Assembly: GCF_050278625.1 (NCBI RefSeq)
Contig: NZ_JBNNTI010000020.1
Location: 9,330-73,329 of the forward strand
Direction: 5' to 3'
Origin: Viridibacillus sp050278625
Lineage (GTDB): Bacteria > Bacillota > Bacilli > Bacillales_A > Planococcaceae
Length of the DNA stretch: 64,000 bases
The notes beneath the pieces were generated by a model, which saw only the letters and a list, made by a program, of their open reading frames with translations, did not search any database and was not told where the DNA came from. Shown piece after piece: positions 1 to 9,421 of this stretch; within the stretch, counting starts at the first letter, position 1; each line of letters opens with the position of its first letter. A program made the translations under genes and the position numbers.

Positions 1-294
1 GGTTTAAATGCTTCTATTGAAGCTGCTCGAGCAGGTCAGCATGGGGCTGGATTTAATATTGTTGCTCAAGAAGTACGAAAATTATCTTTAGAAACAAAGT
101 CTGCTACAGAAAAGATTGAAGATTCACTTAAAAATATCACACAAAATCTACAAGGTTTAATGGGGAGTATGAGTCAGATTAATACTGCATCAAATGAACA
201 AGCAGAGCTAGTACAAGATTTCAGCTCAATTATCGAAGAATTAGGTTCCCTGAGTAGTCAGATGGGCCAATTGGTGAAAGAAACATTGCGTTAG
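1..294 (+). CDS. Methyl-accepting chemotaxis protein, C-terminal end (partial)
   Basis: The reading frame is open from base 1 and ends with TAG at 292-294, giving the last 97 residues of a chemoreceptor. It contains the signalling-domain hairpin tip region (NASIEAARAGQHGAGFNIVA) followed by the VRKLS segment, both characteristic of the MCP signal domain that contacts CheA and CheW at the membrane. The tip reads HGAGFNIVA where most receptors have GKGFAVVA, so it is a divergent, soluble-type or short receptor. The N-terminus lies outside the window. A hairpin follows the stop. Confidence 0.9.
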   Translation, partial: GLNASIEAARAGQHGAGFNIVAQEVRKLSLETKSATEKIEDSLKNITQNLQGLMGSMSQINTASNEQAELVQDFSSIIEELGSLSSQMGQLVKETLR

Positions 295-323
295 ATTTCC
301 ACATTTTCAAATCGAAATAATCA

Positions 324-360
324 AGCCCATTGAGTGTTGTGTATGCAATGGGCTAATTTA
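324..360 (+). terminator. Probable terminator of the chemoreceptor gene
   Basis: AGCCCATTG and CAATGGGCT form a 9-bp stem (324-332 with 346-354) just after the stop codon, followed by an AT-rich but not strongly T-rich tail. Confidence 0.55.
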
Positions 361-491
361 ATCTTACAAATATATAATCTTACTTCACATGCGTGCTATT
401 TGAAAATACTTCCTTATTCTATCTACTTCTAACCACCTTTTACATACTTACAATTTAAAAACTTTATTAGCACCAGTAATAAAAATACTTC

Positions 492-520
492 TTGATTCAA
501 GGAACAAATGTTCTTATAAT
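492..520 (+). promoter_or_regulatory. Sigma-A promoter with embedded LexA (SOS) box
   Basis: TTGATT (492-497), a 17-base spacer and TATAAT (515-520) make a near-consensus vegetative promoter. The spacer carries GAACAAATGTTC (502-513), an exact match to the GAACNNNNGTTC core of the Gram-positive LexA/DinR operator. A repressor bound there would block RNA polymerase, so the gene at 541 should be damage-inducible. The motif reading is direct; the regulation is inferred. Confidence 0.82.
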
Positions 521-540
521 GAATATAAGAGGTGAGTCGT

Positions 541-705
541 ATGGAACAACGAGTAAAAAAACAGCAATTGACAACTGTTGAGAGGCACCATTTACAGTGC
601 GCTGCAAACGAACTATTAAACACTGCATCAAAGGATACAGTTTTATCCACTTTAGCAATCTACGCATGTTTATCCAAAATAAAAACGCCATCTACAAAGA
701 GATAG
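541..705 (+). CDS. Small SOS-regulated protein of unknown function (54 aa)
   Basis: ATG at 541 is preceded by GAGGTGA with a 6-base gap and runs to TAG at 703-705. The product is basic, begins MEQRVKKQQLTTVERHHLQC and has a mildly hydrophobic middle with two cysteines but no signal peptide. I do not recognise the family. The case for a real gene is its packaging: a consensus promoter overlapped by a LexA box, a good ribosome binding site and a terminator whose stem contains the stop codon. The open frames on the opposite strand here lack comparable signals. An SOS cell-cycle or repair modulator is possible but only a guess. Confidence 0.72.
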   Translation: MEQRVKKQQLTTVERHHLQCAANELLNTASKDTVLSTLAIYACLSKIKTPSTKR

Positions 706-712
706 CGTTTTA
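681..712. terminator. Bidirectional terminator between the SOS gene and ycgQ
   Basis: AAAACGC and ATCT on the left pair with AGAT and GCGTTTT on the right around a short loop. T-rich sequence follows on both strands, so it can serve the plus-strand small gene and the minus-strand membrane-protein gene. Confidence 0.75.
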
Positions 713-722
713 CTATGTTCAT

Positions 723-1583
723 TCATAAATTTGGATTTTCATAACCCCTGAATGTATATGGTTCTTCTGGTTGTATTGTTTTCTCCCAAGAATCAACCTT
801 CAATACTGGGATATTTGCTTTAAAAGGTTGGTAGTAAACTGTAGAGATCGTACCTTCTACATTCACCCAATCATCATCTTGTAATTTCATATCATCCGGA
901 AATTCTACTAACATTCCAAAAACACCTGAGTCTGCTACACAGTGAATGACACCAAAGCGTAACACAAAAGCCTGCTTACGATCTATTACTTGCTCTTTGT
1001 ATATAAATCCTTTATATGAGAGTTTTTTTCCGATAAATTCTCCAGGGAAGTTATAGATTGTCTCCATCCCTTTTAGAAAATTTTCATCATTTAAAGCGAC
1101 TGTAGGCATATTAGCGAAGACACGGAGCTCTTTTTGCATGATTTCATCATATCCATCTTTTCCAAAGTAAATGCTAGTATCTGGACGTAAATACTGCGTT
1201 TGTACAAAAGAATCCCCTTCCTCAAAATCATCAATTGCTTTAAATGAAAAGCCTTTTGATTTTACTACAGTTGAATCTAATGTAGCTATTGGAAGAAATA
1301 AGCCTGTCACTAATGGAAAAATAAATATTGCATAGTGGCACATTCTAATGACAAGCGAGCTGTCCTTTTCATGTTTATGATCATGGTCACAGCACTTATG
1401 ACTGTGTTCCTCTTCCTCTTTTGTCATACTGATAATTTGAACAATGGTCAGTATTGCAAAAAGTATAATTCCCAATATACATATATACTCATACTTCATA
1501 TTAATATATTTCGAATTATCACCTGATGAGTAGAGGTAATAAAAGAAATAAGTAAAGCTCATTAGTATTAATGCTCGAATCAT
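723..1583 (-). CDS. ycgQ: YcgQ-like TIGR03943 family membrane protein
   Basis: A 286-residue protein with two N-terminal membrane segments (about residues 1-20 and 30-50), a His/Cys/Asp-rich stretch (HSHKCCDHDHKHEK), a third membrane segment near 85-105 and a soluble C-terminal domain, the layout of the YcgQ/TIGR03943 family (DUF1980). The His-rich loop suggests metal binding. I start it at the ATG at 1583, which has GGAGGG seven bases upstream; an in-frame GTG at 1598 overlaps the preceding gene's stop but sits on the Shine-Dalgarno. It follows the ycgR-like permease directly, the usual partner; the two are thought to form a permease or metal-related complex. Confidence 0.85.
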   Translation of the reverse strand: MIRALILMSFTYFFYYLYSSGDNSKYINMKYEYICILGIILFAILTIVQIISMTKEEEEHSHKCCDHDHKHEKDSSLVIRMCHYAIFIFPLVTGLFLPIATLDSTVVKSKGFSFKAIDDFEEGDSFVQTQYLRPDTSIYFGKDGYDEIMQKELRVFANMPTVALNDENFLKGMETIYNFPGEFIGKKLSYKGFIYKEQVIDRKQAFVLRFGVIHCVADSGVFGMLVEFPDDMKLQDDDWVNVEGTISTVYYQPFKANIPVLKVDSWEKTIQPEEPYTFRGYENPNL

Positions 1584-1597
1584 CTTTATTCCCTCCA

Positions 1598-2470
1598 CTA
1601 TACTAACATCGAGCTGATAAATACGAAAATAACAATATATAAAATCAGCGTCATTATGAATTTCTTTTTAAATGTTGAAAGCATCATTAATAGGTTTTTA
1701 ATATCAACCATTGCACCGAACAATAAGAAAGCAACTAACGAAGATGTTGTAAAAGTACCTCTAAATGAGGCAGCTATAAATGCATCTGCTTCAGAGCAAA
1801 GTGATAGTACAAACGATAGTCCCATCATGACTAAAGAGGATGTAGCTTTCGTTTGGCCTAATTCTAATAAGAATGAAGTTTTAACGAATATTTGCATAGA
1901 AGCTGCTACAAATGCACCGATGATTAAGTACTTCCCTACCGAGAAAAACTCATCAATTGCATGATTAAGAGTACCAACAAATTTTTGTGTAAATGATTTC
2001 TTTACTTCGTCATGATGACATTGTAATTCGGGTTCTTCTAATAACTGCGTGTCTTTATATTGAAATGAAATGATAAGTCCAATGATAAATGCAATAACAA
2101 ATGCTAATCCACCACGATACCAAACCATATCCCAACTATTCCCAAAAGCAATATAAGTCGAAAATAACACGATAGGATTAATAATTGGACCAGTAAGCAT
2201 AAATGGTATAGCGGCATGTAGTGGCACGCCTTTTTTTAATAATCTTCTAACTATTGGTATAATGCCACATTCACACGCAGGAAATAACGCACCAATTAAC
2301 GTTCCATATAAAACTGCAAGTATTTTATTTTTCGGTACAATTTTAGCGATCATCTGTTCACTTACGAACATTTGAATAAGTCCTGAAATAAATACACCTA
2401 TTAGAACAAATGGTAATGCTTCTATAATAATACTAATAAAAATAGTATTCAGTTGTAAAAATGTTGCCAC
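1598..2470 (-). CDS. ycgR: YcgR-like permease (UPF0718/DUF318 family)
   Basis: A 290-residue polytopic membrane protein starting at GTG (2470). It has about eight hydrophobic segments with the paired motifs typical of the DUF318/ArsP-like permeases: PACECGIIPIVRRLL near residue 65 and LCSEADAFIAASF near 220, each placing a Cys between membrane segments. The family includes organoarsenical permease ArsP, but the substrate here is unknown. It is first in a two-gene operon with the TIGR03943 gene downstream. The His-rich insert CHHDEVKK near residue 150 echoes the metal-rich loop of its partner. Confidence 0.85.
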   Translation of the reverse strand: MATFLQLNTIFISIIIEALPFVLIGVFISGLIQMFVSEQMIAKIVPKNKILAVLYGTLIGALFPACECGIIPIVRRLLKKGVPLHAAIPFMLTGPIINPIVLFSTYIAFGNSWDMVWYRGGLAFVIAFIIGLIISFQYKDTQLLEEPELQCHHDEVKKSFTQKFVGTLNHAIDEFFSVGKYLIIGAFVAASMQIFVKTSFLLELGQTKATSSLVMMGLSFVLSLCSEADAFIAASFRGTFTTSSLVAFLLFGAMVDIKNLLMMLSTFKKKFIMTLILYIVIFVFISSMLV

Positions 2471-2798
2471 GCTTTAATTACCTTCTTTACTTTATCAATT
2501 TAATCACTCTATGCATTGTACTCTAAAAAAAATAAAAAAGAAACTAGAGTAATGACATAAGCTAGTTATTGATTATAACCTCTTTCGAGTGAGCTATATT
2601 CATCTTATATATGCTAATAGATTGTATTTAGTACTACTCTTCATTCATTATAAACCGCCTCTTAATACCCATTATTGTATATAAAATTCCATTATATTAA
2701 AAAATAGGAATACTACAGTTGTATCAATATCAAAAGGTTTAAGTCAACGTCTCAACCATAATGCATTGAGAAAACGTGCATTAAATACTTCTACTTGA

Positions 2799-2933
2799 CG
2801 TTATATAAAGTCAGTTAATTCTGATGATTTTTCAACAAGTGGTGTAAGGACTGTGAAAACAGCATGTCCATATTATCCTGTAACGAATGTAGTCTTATCA
2901 ACATCTGAAAACTATAATGTGATAAAGCAATAA
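2799..2933 (+). pseudogene. Unrecognised open-frame relic between ycgR and odhB
   Basis: The 2471-3007 gap holds no intact gene. One frame is open from 2799 to TAA at 2931-2933 (residues such as TACPYYPVTNVVLSTSE near the end), with no start codon or RBS and stops immediately upstream. It may be the C-terminal remnant of an exported protein, but I cannot name it. Confidence 0.3.
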
Positions 2934-2940
2934 TGAAAAT

Positions 2941-2974
2941 AAGCCCTAAACACTTCGTTGAGTGTATAGGGCTT
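2941..2974. terminator. Terminator downstream of odhB
   Basis: AAGCCCTAAACACT pairs with AGTGTATAGGGCTT around CGTTG, one mismatch in the stem, with ATTTTC after it on the minus strand and TTATTTCT on the plus strand. It ends the odhAB transcript and could also act on plus-strand transcription. Confidence 0.8.
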
Positions 2975-3007
2975 ATTTCTAATTCAATTAAATTTAGAAC
3001 GTTTAAA

Positions 3008-4252
3008 TCAAGATTCTAATAATAAGTCTTCTGGGTTTTCAAGTAATTCTTTAACGGTTTTTAAGAATCCTACAGAATCTTTACCATCGATGATACGGTG
3101 GTCATAAGATAATGCAACGTACATCATAGGGCGAATTTGTACTTCATCACCAACAGCGATTGGACGTTTTTGGATTGTATGCATTCCTAGAATTGCAGCT
3201 TGAGTACCATTCATGATTGGTGTTGACATTAATGAACCGAATACACCACCATTAGTGATTGTGAATGAACCACCTTGTAGGTCAGCTATTTGTAATTTTT
3301 TGTCGCGTGCTTTTTTAGCTAGACCACCGATTGCATCTTCAATTTCAGCGAAGTTTTTACGGTCACAATCGCGTACAACTGGTACTACTAAGCCGTCTTC
3401 AGTAGATACAGCAACACCAATATCATAGAAATTATTTAGGTGTATTTCGTTACCTACGATTTGAGCATTAACGTATGGGTATTTTTTAAGAGCAGCAACT
3501 ACTGCTTTTGTAAAGAATGACATGAAACCAAGACGAGTTCCGTCATGTTTTTCTTGGAATTGATCTTTTTTACGACTACGAAGTGCCATAACGTTTGTCA
3601 TGTCGATTTCGTTGAATGTAGTAAGCATTGCCGTACTTTGTTTTACTTCAAGTAAACGAGTTGCGATTGTTTGACGACGACGAGACATTTTTTCAACTGT
3701 TACTCGAGATTCGTCAACTGCAGGAGCAGCTTTTGGCGCTTCAGCTGGTTTTGCTGCAGGAGCTTGTGGAGCTGTACCGTGTGCAGCTACATCTTGTACG
3801 CGAACTCGACCTTGTGGATCAACTGGAGATACAGCCGCTAAGTCAATTCCTTTTTCACGAGCTAGTTTACGAGCAGCAGGGCTAGCAATTACACGCTCAT
3901 TTGATGATGATTCTTCTACCACTACAGGTGCTGGTGCAGCTTTTGGTGCCTCTACAGCTGGCGCTGGTGCAACAGGTACAGCTACTTCAGCTGCTGGTGC
4001 TGGAGTTGCAGCAGCATCACCTGCTTCAACGATTGCGATTACAGCACCTACTAGTACAGTATCGCCTTCTTCAGCAAGGATTTCTTTCAAAATACCAGCT
4101 TCTTCAGAGATGATTTCAGCGTTTACTTTATCAGTTTCAAGTTCTACGATAAACTCGCCCTTTTCTACTCTATCACCAGGTTTTTTCACCCATTGTGCGA
4201 TCGTACCTTCTGTGATTGATTCTGCTAATTCCGGGACAATAATTTCAGCCAC
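3008..4252 (-). CDS. odhB: 2-oxoglutarate dehydrogenase E2, dihydrolipoyl succinyltransferase
   Basis: A 414-residue E2 subunit that transfers the succinyl group from the E1 thiamine adduct to CoA in the TCA cycle. Domains in order: lipoyl domain with the lipoylated Lys42 in ELETDKVNAE, an Ala/Pro-rich linker (about 85-120), a peripheral E3-binding domain (ASPAARKLAREKGIDL, about 125-165), a second linker, and the catalytic domain ending in SYDHRIIDGKD with the active-site His. GTG at 4252 is chosen because AAGGAGG lies at the right distance; the in-frame TTG further upstream overlaps that RBS. It follows odhA by 29 bases in one operon. The E3 gene is not in the window. Confidence 0.97.
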   Translation of the reverse strand: MAEIIVPELAESITEGTIAQWVKKPGDRVEKGEFIVELETDKVNAEIISEEAGILKEILAEEGDTVLVGAVIAIVEAGDAAATPAPAAEVAVPVAPAPAVEAPKAAPAPVVVEESSSNERVIASPAARKLAREKGIDLAAVSPVDPQGRVRVQDVAAHGTAPQAPAAKPAEAPKAAPAVDESRVTVEKMSRRRQTIATRLLEVKQSTAMLTTFNEIDMTNVMALRSRKKDQFQEKHDGTRLGFMSFFTKAVVAALKKYPYVNAQIVGNEIHLNNFYDIGVAVSTEDGLVVPVVRDCDRKNFAEIEDAIGGLAKKARDKKLQIADLQGGSFTITNGGVFGSLMSTPIMNGTQAAILGMHTIQKRPIAVGDEVQIRPMMYVALSYDHRIIDGKDSVGFLKTVKELLENPEDLLLES

Positions 4253-4281
4253 TATAATTTCCTCCTTCAAAGTATTCGCTA

Positions 4282-7080
4282 TTAGCGAGTTACAGCTTCT
4301 TCAATAATACGTGCTTGTTCAGCTTTGTATGAATCTGCATCACCTTCAGCAGGAGATGAACGTACGATACGACCGATGTAACGAACGTCTTTGTCTTCTG
4401 CTACTTCACGCATATAAGGATCTGCAAATGACCATGAACCCATGTTTTGTGGTTCTTCTTGTACCCAAGCAAGTTCTTTTGCATTAGGGAAACGTTTAAT
4501 GATTGCAGCAATCTTCTCAGATGGGAATGGGTACAGTTGTTCAACTCGTACTAAGTGTACGTGATCGAACTCTTTACCATCGCCAACTTTTTCTGCAATA
4601 TCAATAGCTACTTTACCAGAAGCAAATAGAATACGCTCAACTTTTTTCGCAGCTGAACCAGTTGTTGGGTGTTCAATAACTGTCTCGAAGTGGCCAGTTG
4701 TTAATTCTTCAAGATCTGCAGCAACGATTTGATTACGTAATAGTGATTTTGGTGATACAAGAACTAATGGACGAATTGCTTCTGTACCTAACATTTTAGC
4801 TTGACGACGTAATAAATGGAAGTAGTTTGCAGCACTTGATAGGTTTGCAACTGTCCAGTTGTTTTCACCAGCTAATTGTAAGAAACGTTCTAAACGAGCA
4901 CTTGTATGTTCTGAACCTTGACCTTCAGCAGCATGTGGTAATAACATAACAAGACCAGATTTTTGACCCCATTTAGAGCGAGATGCTGAAATAAAGTTAT
5001 CAAACATTACTTGAGCCATATTTGCGAAGTCACCGTATTGTGCTTCCCAGATAGTTAAGTTTTTCTCGTTTTCTAAATTATAACCATACTCATAGCCTAC
5101 GATAGCAGCTTCAGATAACGGGCTGTTATAAACAACAAATGAAGAATCTGCACCGGAAATATGGTGTAATGGTGTTAATTCTGCACCCGTTTTTTCGTCA
5201 TGTAATACTAAGTGACGGTGTGCGAATGTACCACGTTGTGCATCTTGACCTGTTAATCGGATTGAATTACCTTCTTGTGTAATTGCACCGAATGCTAATG
5301 TTTCAGCATGACCCCAGTCAATTTTTCCTTTACCCATGAATGCATCTTCACGACGGCTTAGGATTTTGCCTAATTTTTTGAAGACATTGAAGTCTTGTGG
5401 CCATGTTAATAATTCTTTATTCATTTTTTCTAGACGTTCGCGTTCAACACCAGTTTCTACGATATCATAACCGTTCTTCACAGCTTCTGGCATTTCGTTT
5501 TCAACATGTTGCCCTTCGCCAACTTCTTTCACATGATCATAAGCTGCTTGCATTTCCTTTTGTGTATCAGCATCTAAAGAAGCTACTTCTTCTGCTGTTA
5601 CAATGCCTTGATCTGCAAGTACTTTACCATACAATGCGCGGACAGTATCGTGTTTATGAACACCTGTGTACATTGTTGGGTTTGTGATCATAGGTTCATC
5701 CATTTCATTATGACCATATCGACGATAACCGACTAAGTCTACTAAAATGTCCTTACCGAATTGTTCACGGTATTCTATTGCAAAACGAGCCACTTGTACA
5801 ACTGCTTCTGGATCATCAGCATTAACGTGTAATACTGGAATTTCATAACCTTTTGCAGGATCAGAAGAGTATACAGTTGAACGTGAATCATAATGTTCAG
5901 TAGTAAAGCCAATCATATTATTAGCAATAATATGAACTGAACCACCTGTGTTAAATCCTTTTGTACGAGAGTAGTTCATCGTTTCAGTTACGACACCTTG
6001 ACCAGCAAACGCTGCGTCACCATGAACTAAGATCGCTAATGCAGATTTAGCATCTTGAGTTGGAGCACCTGCATTAAAAGTATTATCTTGAGCTGCACGA
6101 GCTTGGCCTGTAACAACTGGACTAACTACTTCTAAGTGAGATGGGTTATAAGCTAATTTGATTGTTGCACCTTTTTTGCTGTTATATGTAGCACCCATGT
6201 GATATTTAACATCGCCGAACCATCCTTTAGTCATTTCTAAAGAACCGTCCTGTGGAATAAATAACTCACTTGGAACGTGTGCAAAATCAGCAAACATCAT
6301 ATCATATGGTTTGTGTAATACATGTGTTAACACATTTAAGCGACCACGGTGAGCCATACCGATCATGACATTTTTTACACCTTTGTCTTCTGAACGGTGA
6401 ACAATTTCATCCATTAGAACAACTAATGCATCTAAGCCTTCGATAGAAAAGCGTTTTTGACCAACAAATGTTTTGTGGATGAATTTCTCAAAGCCTTCAA
6501 CTTTTGTTAATTGGTTTAAAACTGCTTTTTTCTCATCACTTGAAAGACCAGTGTTTAATACACCACTTTCAATTTTAGATTGAAGCCACACTCTCTCTTC
6601 ACTGTTAACAACATGTGCAATTTCGAAAGCAATTTTACTTGTGTAAATAGCTTTCAGGTAATTAATAGCATCTAATCCATTGTTAACGGTTGCAGGAATG
6701 TCTTTCAATAATACCGAAGCAGGTACTTGTATTAGATCTTGATCAGATAAACCATAAGTTTTTGCTTCGATTCGAGTAGTGTCACGTGGATGGTCTTTTA
6801 AAGGATAAATATCTGCGCCTAAGTGACCATATACACGAATGGCATCCGCATATTGAACAGCAGCTAAAACCTTTGTAAAGTTACCAGGATCAACGCTTGT
6901 AGCGTCAGATACTTCACTAGTTTGTACTGGTGCACCGTATTGTTCGAATAATGATACAAGTTCTGGATCAACTTCTTCTGGTGATGTTAAGTACAAATCG
7001 TACATTTCCATCACATAGCCAAGGTTGGGACCTGAAAATGCTGCCCATGGTGAGCTTACAGGTGAAACATTGTTTGACAT
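4282..7080 (-). CDS. odhA: 2-oxoglutarate dehydrogenase E1, thiamine-dependent
   Basis: A 932-residue E1 subunit, close to the usual Bacillus length, which decarboxylates 2-oxoglutarate and passes the succinyl group to the lipoyl arm of OdhB. Visible landmarks are the short N-terminal segment ending in DLYLTSPEEVDPELVSLFEQ, GMAHRGRLNVLTHV near residue 245, the thiamine-binding HGDAAFAGQG near 355, RRYGHNEMDEP near 455, and the C-terminal transketolase-like half with GSEHTSARLERFLQL. ATG at 7080 has GGAGG upstream. It is the first gene of an odhA-odhB operon, with a 245-base AT-rich upstream region that should hold its promoter. Confidence 0.97.
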   Translation of the reverse strand: MSNNVSPVSSPWAAFSGPNLGYVMEMYDLYLTSPEEVDPELVSLFEQYGAPVQTSEVSDATSVDPGNFTKVLAAVQYADAIRVYGHLGADIYPLKDHPRDTTRIEAKTYGLSDQDLIQVPASVLLKDIPATVNNGLDAINYLKAIYTSKIAFEIAHVVNSEERVWLQSKIESGVLNTGLSSDEKKAVLNQLTKVEGFEKFIHKTFVGQKRFSIEGLDALVVLMDEIVHRSEDKGVKNVMIGMAHRGRLNVLTHVLHKPYDMMFADFAHVPSELFIPQDGSLEMTKGWFGDVKYHMGATYNSKKGATIKLAYNPSHLEVVSPVVTGQARAAQDNTFNAGAPTQDAKSALAILVHGDAAFAGQGVVTETMNYSRTKGFNTGGSVHIIANNMIGFTTEHYDSRSTVYSSDPAKGYEIPVLHVNADDPEAVVQVARFAIEYREQFGKDILVDLVGYRRYGHNEMDEPMITNPTMYTGVHKHDTVRALYGKVLADQGIVTAEEVASLDADTQKEMQAAYDHVKEVGEGQHVENEMPEAVKNGYDIVETGVERERLEKMNKELLTWPQDFNVFKKLGKILSRREDAFMGKGKIDWGHAETLAFGAITQEGNSIRLTGQDAQRGTFAHRHLVLHDEKTGAELTPLHHISGADSSFVVYNSPLSEAAIVGYEYGYNLENEKNLTIWEAQYGDFANMAQVMFDNFISASRSKWGQKSGLVMLLPHAAEGQGSEHTSARLERFLQLAGENNWTVANLSSAANYFHLLRRQAKMLGTEAIRPLVLVSPKSLLRNQIVAADLEELTTGHFETVIEHPTTGSAAKKVERILFASGKVAIDIAEKVGDGKEFDHVHLVRVEQLYPFPSEKIAAIIKRFPNAKELAWVQEEPQNMGSWSFADPYMREVAEDKDVRYIGRIVRSSPAEGDADSYKAEQARIIEEAVTR

Positions 7081-7325
7081 GTAGAATTACCTCCAACTTT
7101 TTTGCCAAGTGGCAGTTCCATTAATTAATTTAATTAATAATTTGAAAATCCACTAACTATCTTACCATTCTTCCTGCTTAAGTGAAACAACTGTATTAAT
7201 AAATCAAGAAGAACATTTTTCCCCTTCCATCTTACTACTCTTCACAAAAAATACAATCGTTTTCAACAAATTTAGCAATTTTTTTCTTGAACGAACTAAT
7301 AATAGAATAAACTTTGAGAAAAACG

Positions 7326-8732
7326 TCATTTTTCAGCTGGCAAATCTATATAAAAAGTACTACCAAAATGAAGTTTACTTTTCAGTTTAATGGTTCCGCG
7401 GTATTTATTTACCAACATATTTACAATACTTAAACCTAATCCTGTGCCTCCATCTTCACGTGAACGAGATGAGTCGACTCTATAAAAACGATCGAATATA
7501 CGTGCTTGATCTTCCTCTGCAATACCAATACCTTGATCTGACACTTCAATTTGCACAGTTTCTTGTTGTTTCGAGAGTCTAACCTTAATCATTGGACTAT
7601 TTTCTGAATAGCGTATAGCATTTTGTAAAAGGTTACGTAAAATCTGGCCAAAAGCGTTGTCGGAAATAATCGCTCGGTAACTAAACTCTGGATCAACTTC
7701 TAATTCAATCGCAGCAGCTGGAAACAATACTTTTATTTCCTCCATAATATCGGTAGTAATAAAAAGAAGATCTGCACTGTTTTGTATATCATTCTGCTCT
7801 CTTCTTGCAAGATCTAACATCTCTTCTATAAGCTTTTTCATACGTGTAATTTCAAGCAAAGAAGTGTTTAGTGACTCTTCAAAAACCGCTGGATCATCTT
7901 TGCCCCATCTTTTGATTAACGATAAATGTCCTTCTACTACTTGAATTGGTGTTCTCAGCTCATGAGAGGCATCAGAAATGAATTGTTGCTGACTCAGGAA
8001 TGATTGCTCTAGCTCCCCCATCATCGATCGATAAACGGACAATAAGTCACCAATTTCATCCTTGGCATCGTATTGAAGTTTAATAGGTGCTGTAAAACCC
8101 TGTTCAGCAACTTCTGTCATCTCTAATCTCAAGTCGTCTAATGGTTTCAGTAAAGTTGTCGCCAAAAAATAGCCTATTCCGGCAGATGCTATAAGGGCCC
8201 CTAATCCCATAATACACATAGCCGTTAGAATATATCGCATAAGTGATACAAATGAAGTCAAAGGATGCGTCAATTGTATATAGCCTGAGAAAGGTCCAAT
8301 CCTTATCGTGGATGTCGCCAAAAACGTATCTACACTTTCTACCTTTTCTTTCGATATTGCATAACCGTGATCAGGTAAATTTTCTGGTAATGAAGGCATA
8401 ATTTTCGTCGAATCATTAATACGTAATATTTCTACTTTATCTTGATTTAAGATACGTACCGTTTGATTTTTATCAACAATAGAATTCATAAGCCCTTTAT
8501 TTGACTGTATATCATGTATGGTTAAGAAATTACCTTGAGATTCAAAGAACACTGTTAAATCATCCATCGTTCGCTTAACAGACTGCTCCTGTTCATTTAA
8601 AAGCCATGAATGGATTGCAATATAGAGAACCGAACAAATTACAGCAAAGCTAATGAAAATGACTACAGCAGATGTAAGTGCCCATTTCCCTTTTAATGAC
8701 TGGTTTGATAGATAATATTGGAATTTCTTCAT
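7326..8732 (-). CDS. arlS: ArlS-like sensor histidine kinase
   Basis: A 468-residue membrane sensor kinase: membrane segment 1 (about 19-41), an extracytoplasmic sensor of about 120 residues, membrane segment 2 (about 165-190), HAMP domain (190-243), dimerisation domain with phospho-acceptor His257 in FISDASHELRTPIQVVEGHL, and an ATPase domain with N box (LLQNAIRYSEN), G1 (DQGIGIAEED) and G2 (GGTGLGLSI). The H-box region and the position next to odhA match ArlS of staphylococci, where arlRS also lies beside the sucAB/odhAB genes. It overlaps the response regulator by 4 bases (ATGA), indicating translational coupling. The naming rests on similarity remembered from the family plus synteny. Confidence 0.88.
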   Translation of the reverse strand: MKKFQYYLSNQSLKGKWALTSAVVIFISFAVICSVLYIAIHSWLLNEQEQSVKRTMDDLTVFFESQGNFLTIHDIQSNKGLMNSIVDKNQTVRILNQDKVEILRINDSTKIMPSLPENLPDHGYAISKEKVESVDTFLATSTIRIGPFSGYIQLTHPLTSFVSLMRYILTAMCIMGLGALIASAGIGYFLATTLLKPLDDLRLEMTEVAEQGFTAPIKLQYDAKDEIGDLLSVYRSMMGELEQSFLSQQQFISDASHELRTPIQVVEGHLSLIKRWGKDDPAVFEESLNTSLLEITRMKKLIEEMLDLARREQNDIQNSADLLFITTDIMEEIKVLFPAAAIELEVDPEFSYRAIISDNAFGQILRNLLQNAIRYSENSPMIKVRLSKQQETVQIEVSDQGIGIAEEDQARIFDRFYRVDSSRSREDGGTGLGLSIVNMLVNKYRGTIKLKSKLHFGSTFYIDLPAEK

Positions 8733-9403
8733 TCTCGTATCACATACCCGACTCCACGAACCGTTTCAATATAACTACTTGCCAATTTAGGTAATTTTGA
8801 TCGAAGGTGACGGATATAAACGTCTACAACATTTGTTTCAACATCTGATTGATAACCCCAAACTTGCTGTAAAATTCGATCACGAGTACAAACACGGTTT
8901 TTATTTTCTATAAGTAGGCAAAGTAAATCAAATTCCGTTTTCGTTAAACTCAGTATTTCCTCGTTAACAAATGCAGTGTATGCAGCAGTATTAATAGTTA
9001 TATTTTTAAATGTTAATTGTTGACCTGTTGATTCTGTTGAAGTGTAGCGTCTTAAAATAGAGCGAATTCTTGCAAGCAATTCTTCTATTGCAAAAGGCTT
9101 GACAATGTAATCATCTGCCCCCGCGTCTAGACCCGCTACACGGTCAATTACAGCATCCCGTGCGGTTATTAAAATAATAGGCACATCCGAAATGGCTCTA
9201 ATACGTCTACATACTTCAATTCCATTTAGTTCAGGTAGCATAACATCGAGTAAAATGACATCGAATTCTTGTTCTAAAGCAGTCTCTAGACCAACACGAC
9301 CATTAGAACAAACTGTCACTGCAAATTGCTCATGCTTTAGTTCTAATTCAATAAATCGCGCAATGTTTTTTTCATCTTCTACTAATAGAATATGCTTTTG
9401 CAT
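8729..9403 (-). CDS. arlR: ArlR-like OmpR-family response regulator
   Basis: A 224-residue response regulator: receiver domain with acidic pocket E9/D10, phospho-acceptor Asp53 in VILLDVMLPELNG, Thr/Ser and Lys switch residues (LITARDA; YIVKPF), then an OmpR/PhoB winged helix from about residue 130 with TKTEFDLLCLL and the recognition end VDVYIRHLRSKL. ATG at 9403 has GGAAGG eight bases upstream, whereas the in-frame GTG at 9412 overlaps that RBS. The kinase gene overlaps its 3' end. ArlR controls surface proteins and autolysis in staphylococci; its targets here cannot be read from the sequence. Confidence 0.9.
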   Translation of the reverse strand: MQKHILLVEDEKNIARFIELELKHEQFAVTVCSNGRVGLETALEQEFDVILLDVMLPELNGIEVCRRIRAISDVPIILITARDAVIDRVAGLDAGADDYIVKPFAIEELLARIRSILRRYTSTESTGQQLTFKNITINTAAYTAFVNEEILSLTKTEFDLLCLLIENKNRVCTRDRILQQVWGYQSDVETNVVDVYIRHLRSKLPKLASSYIETVRGVGYVIRE

Positions 9404-9421
9404 TGAAAACACCTTCCATCT

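Noticed and set aside
429..691. Two minus-strand open frames (64 and 73 codons)
   Set aside because: They are antisense to the 54-aa SOS gene, cross its promoter and have no RBS.
3628..4113. Leu/Gln-rich plus-strand ORFs opposite odhB
   Set aside because: They mirror the Ala/Pro linker of OdhB and have no RBS.
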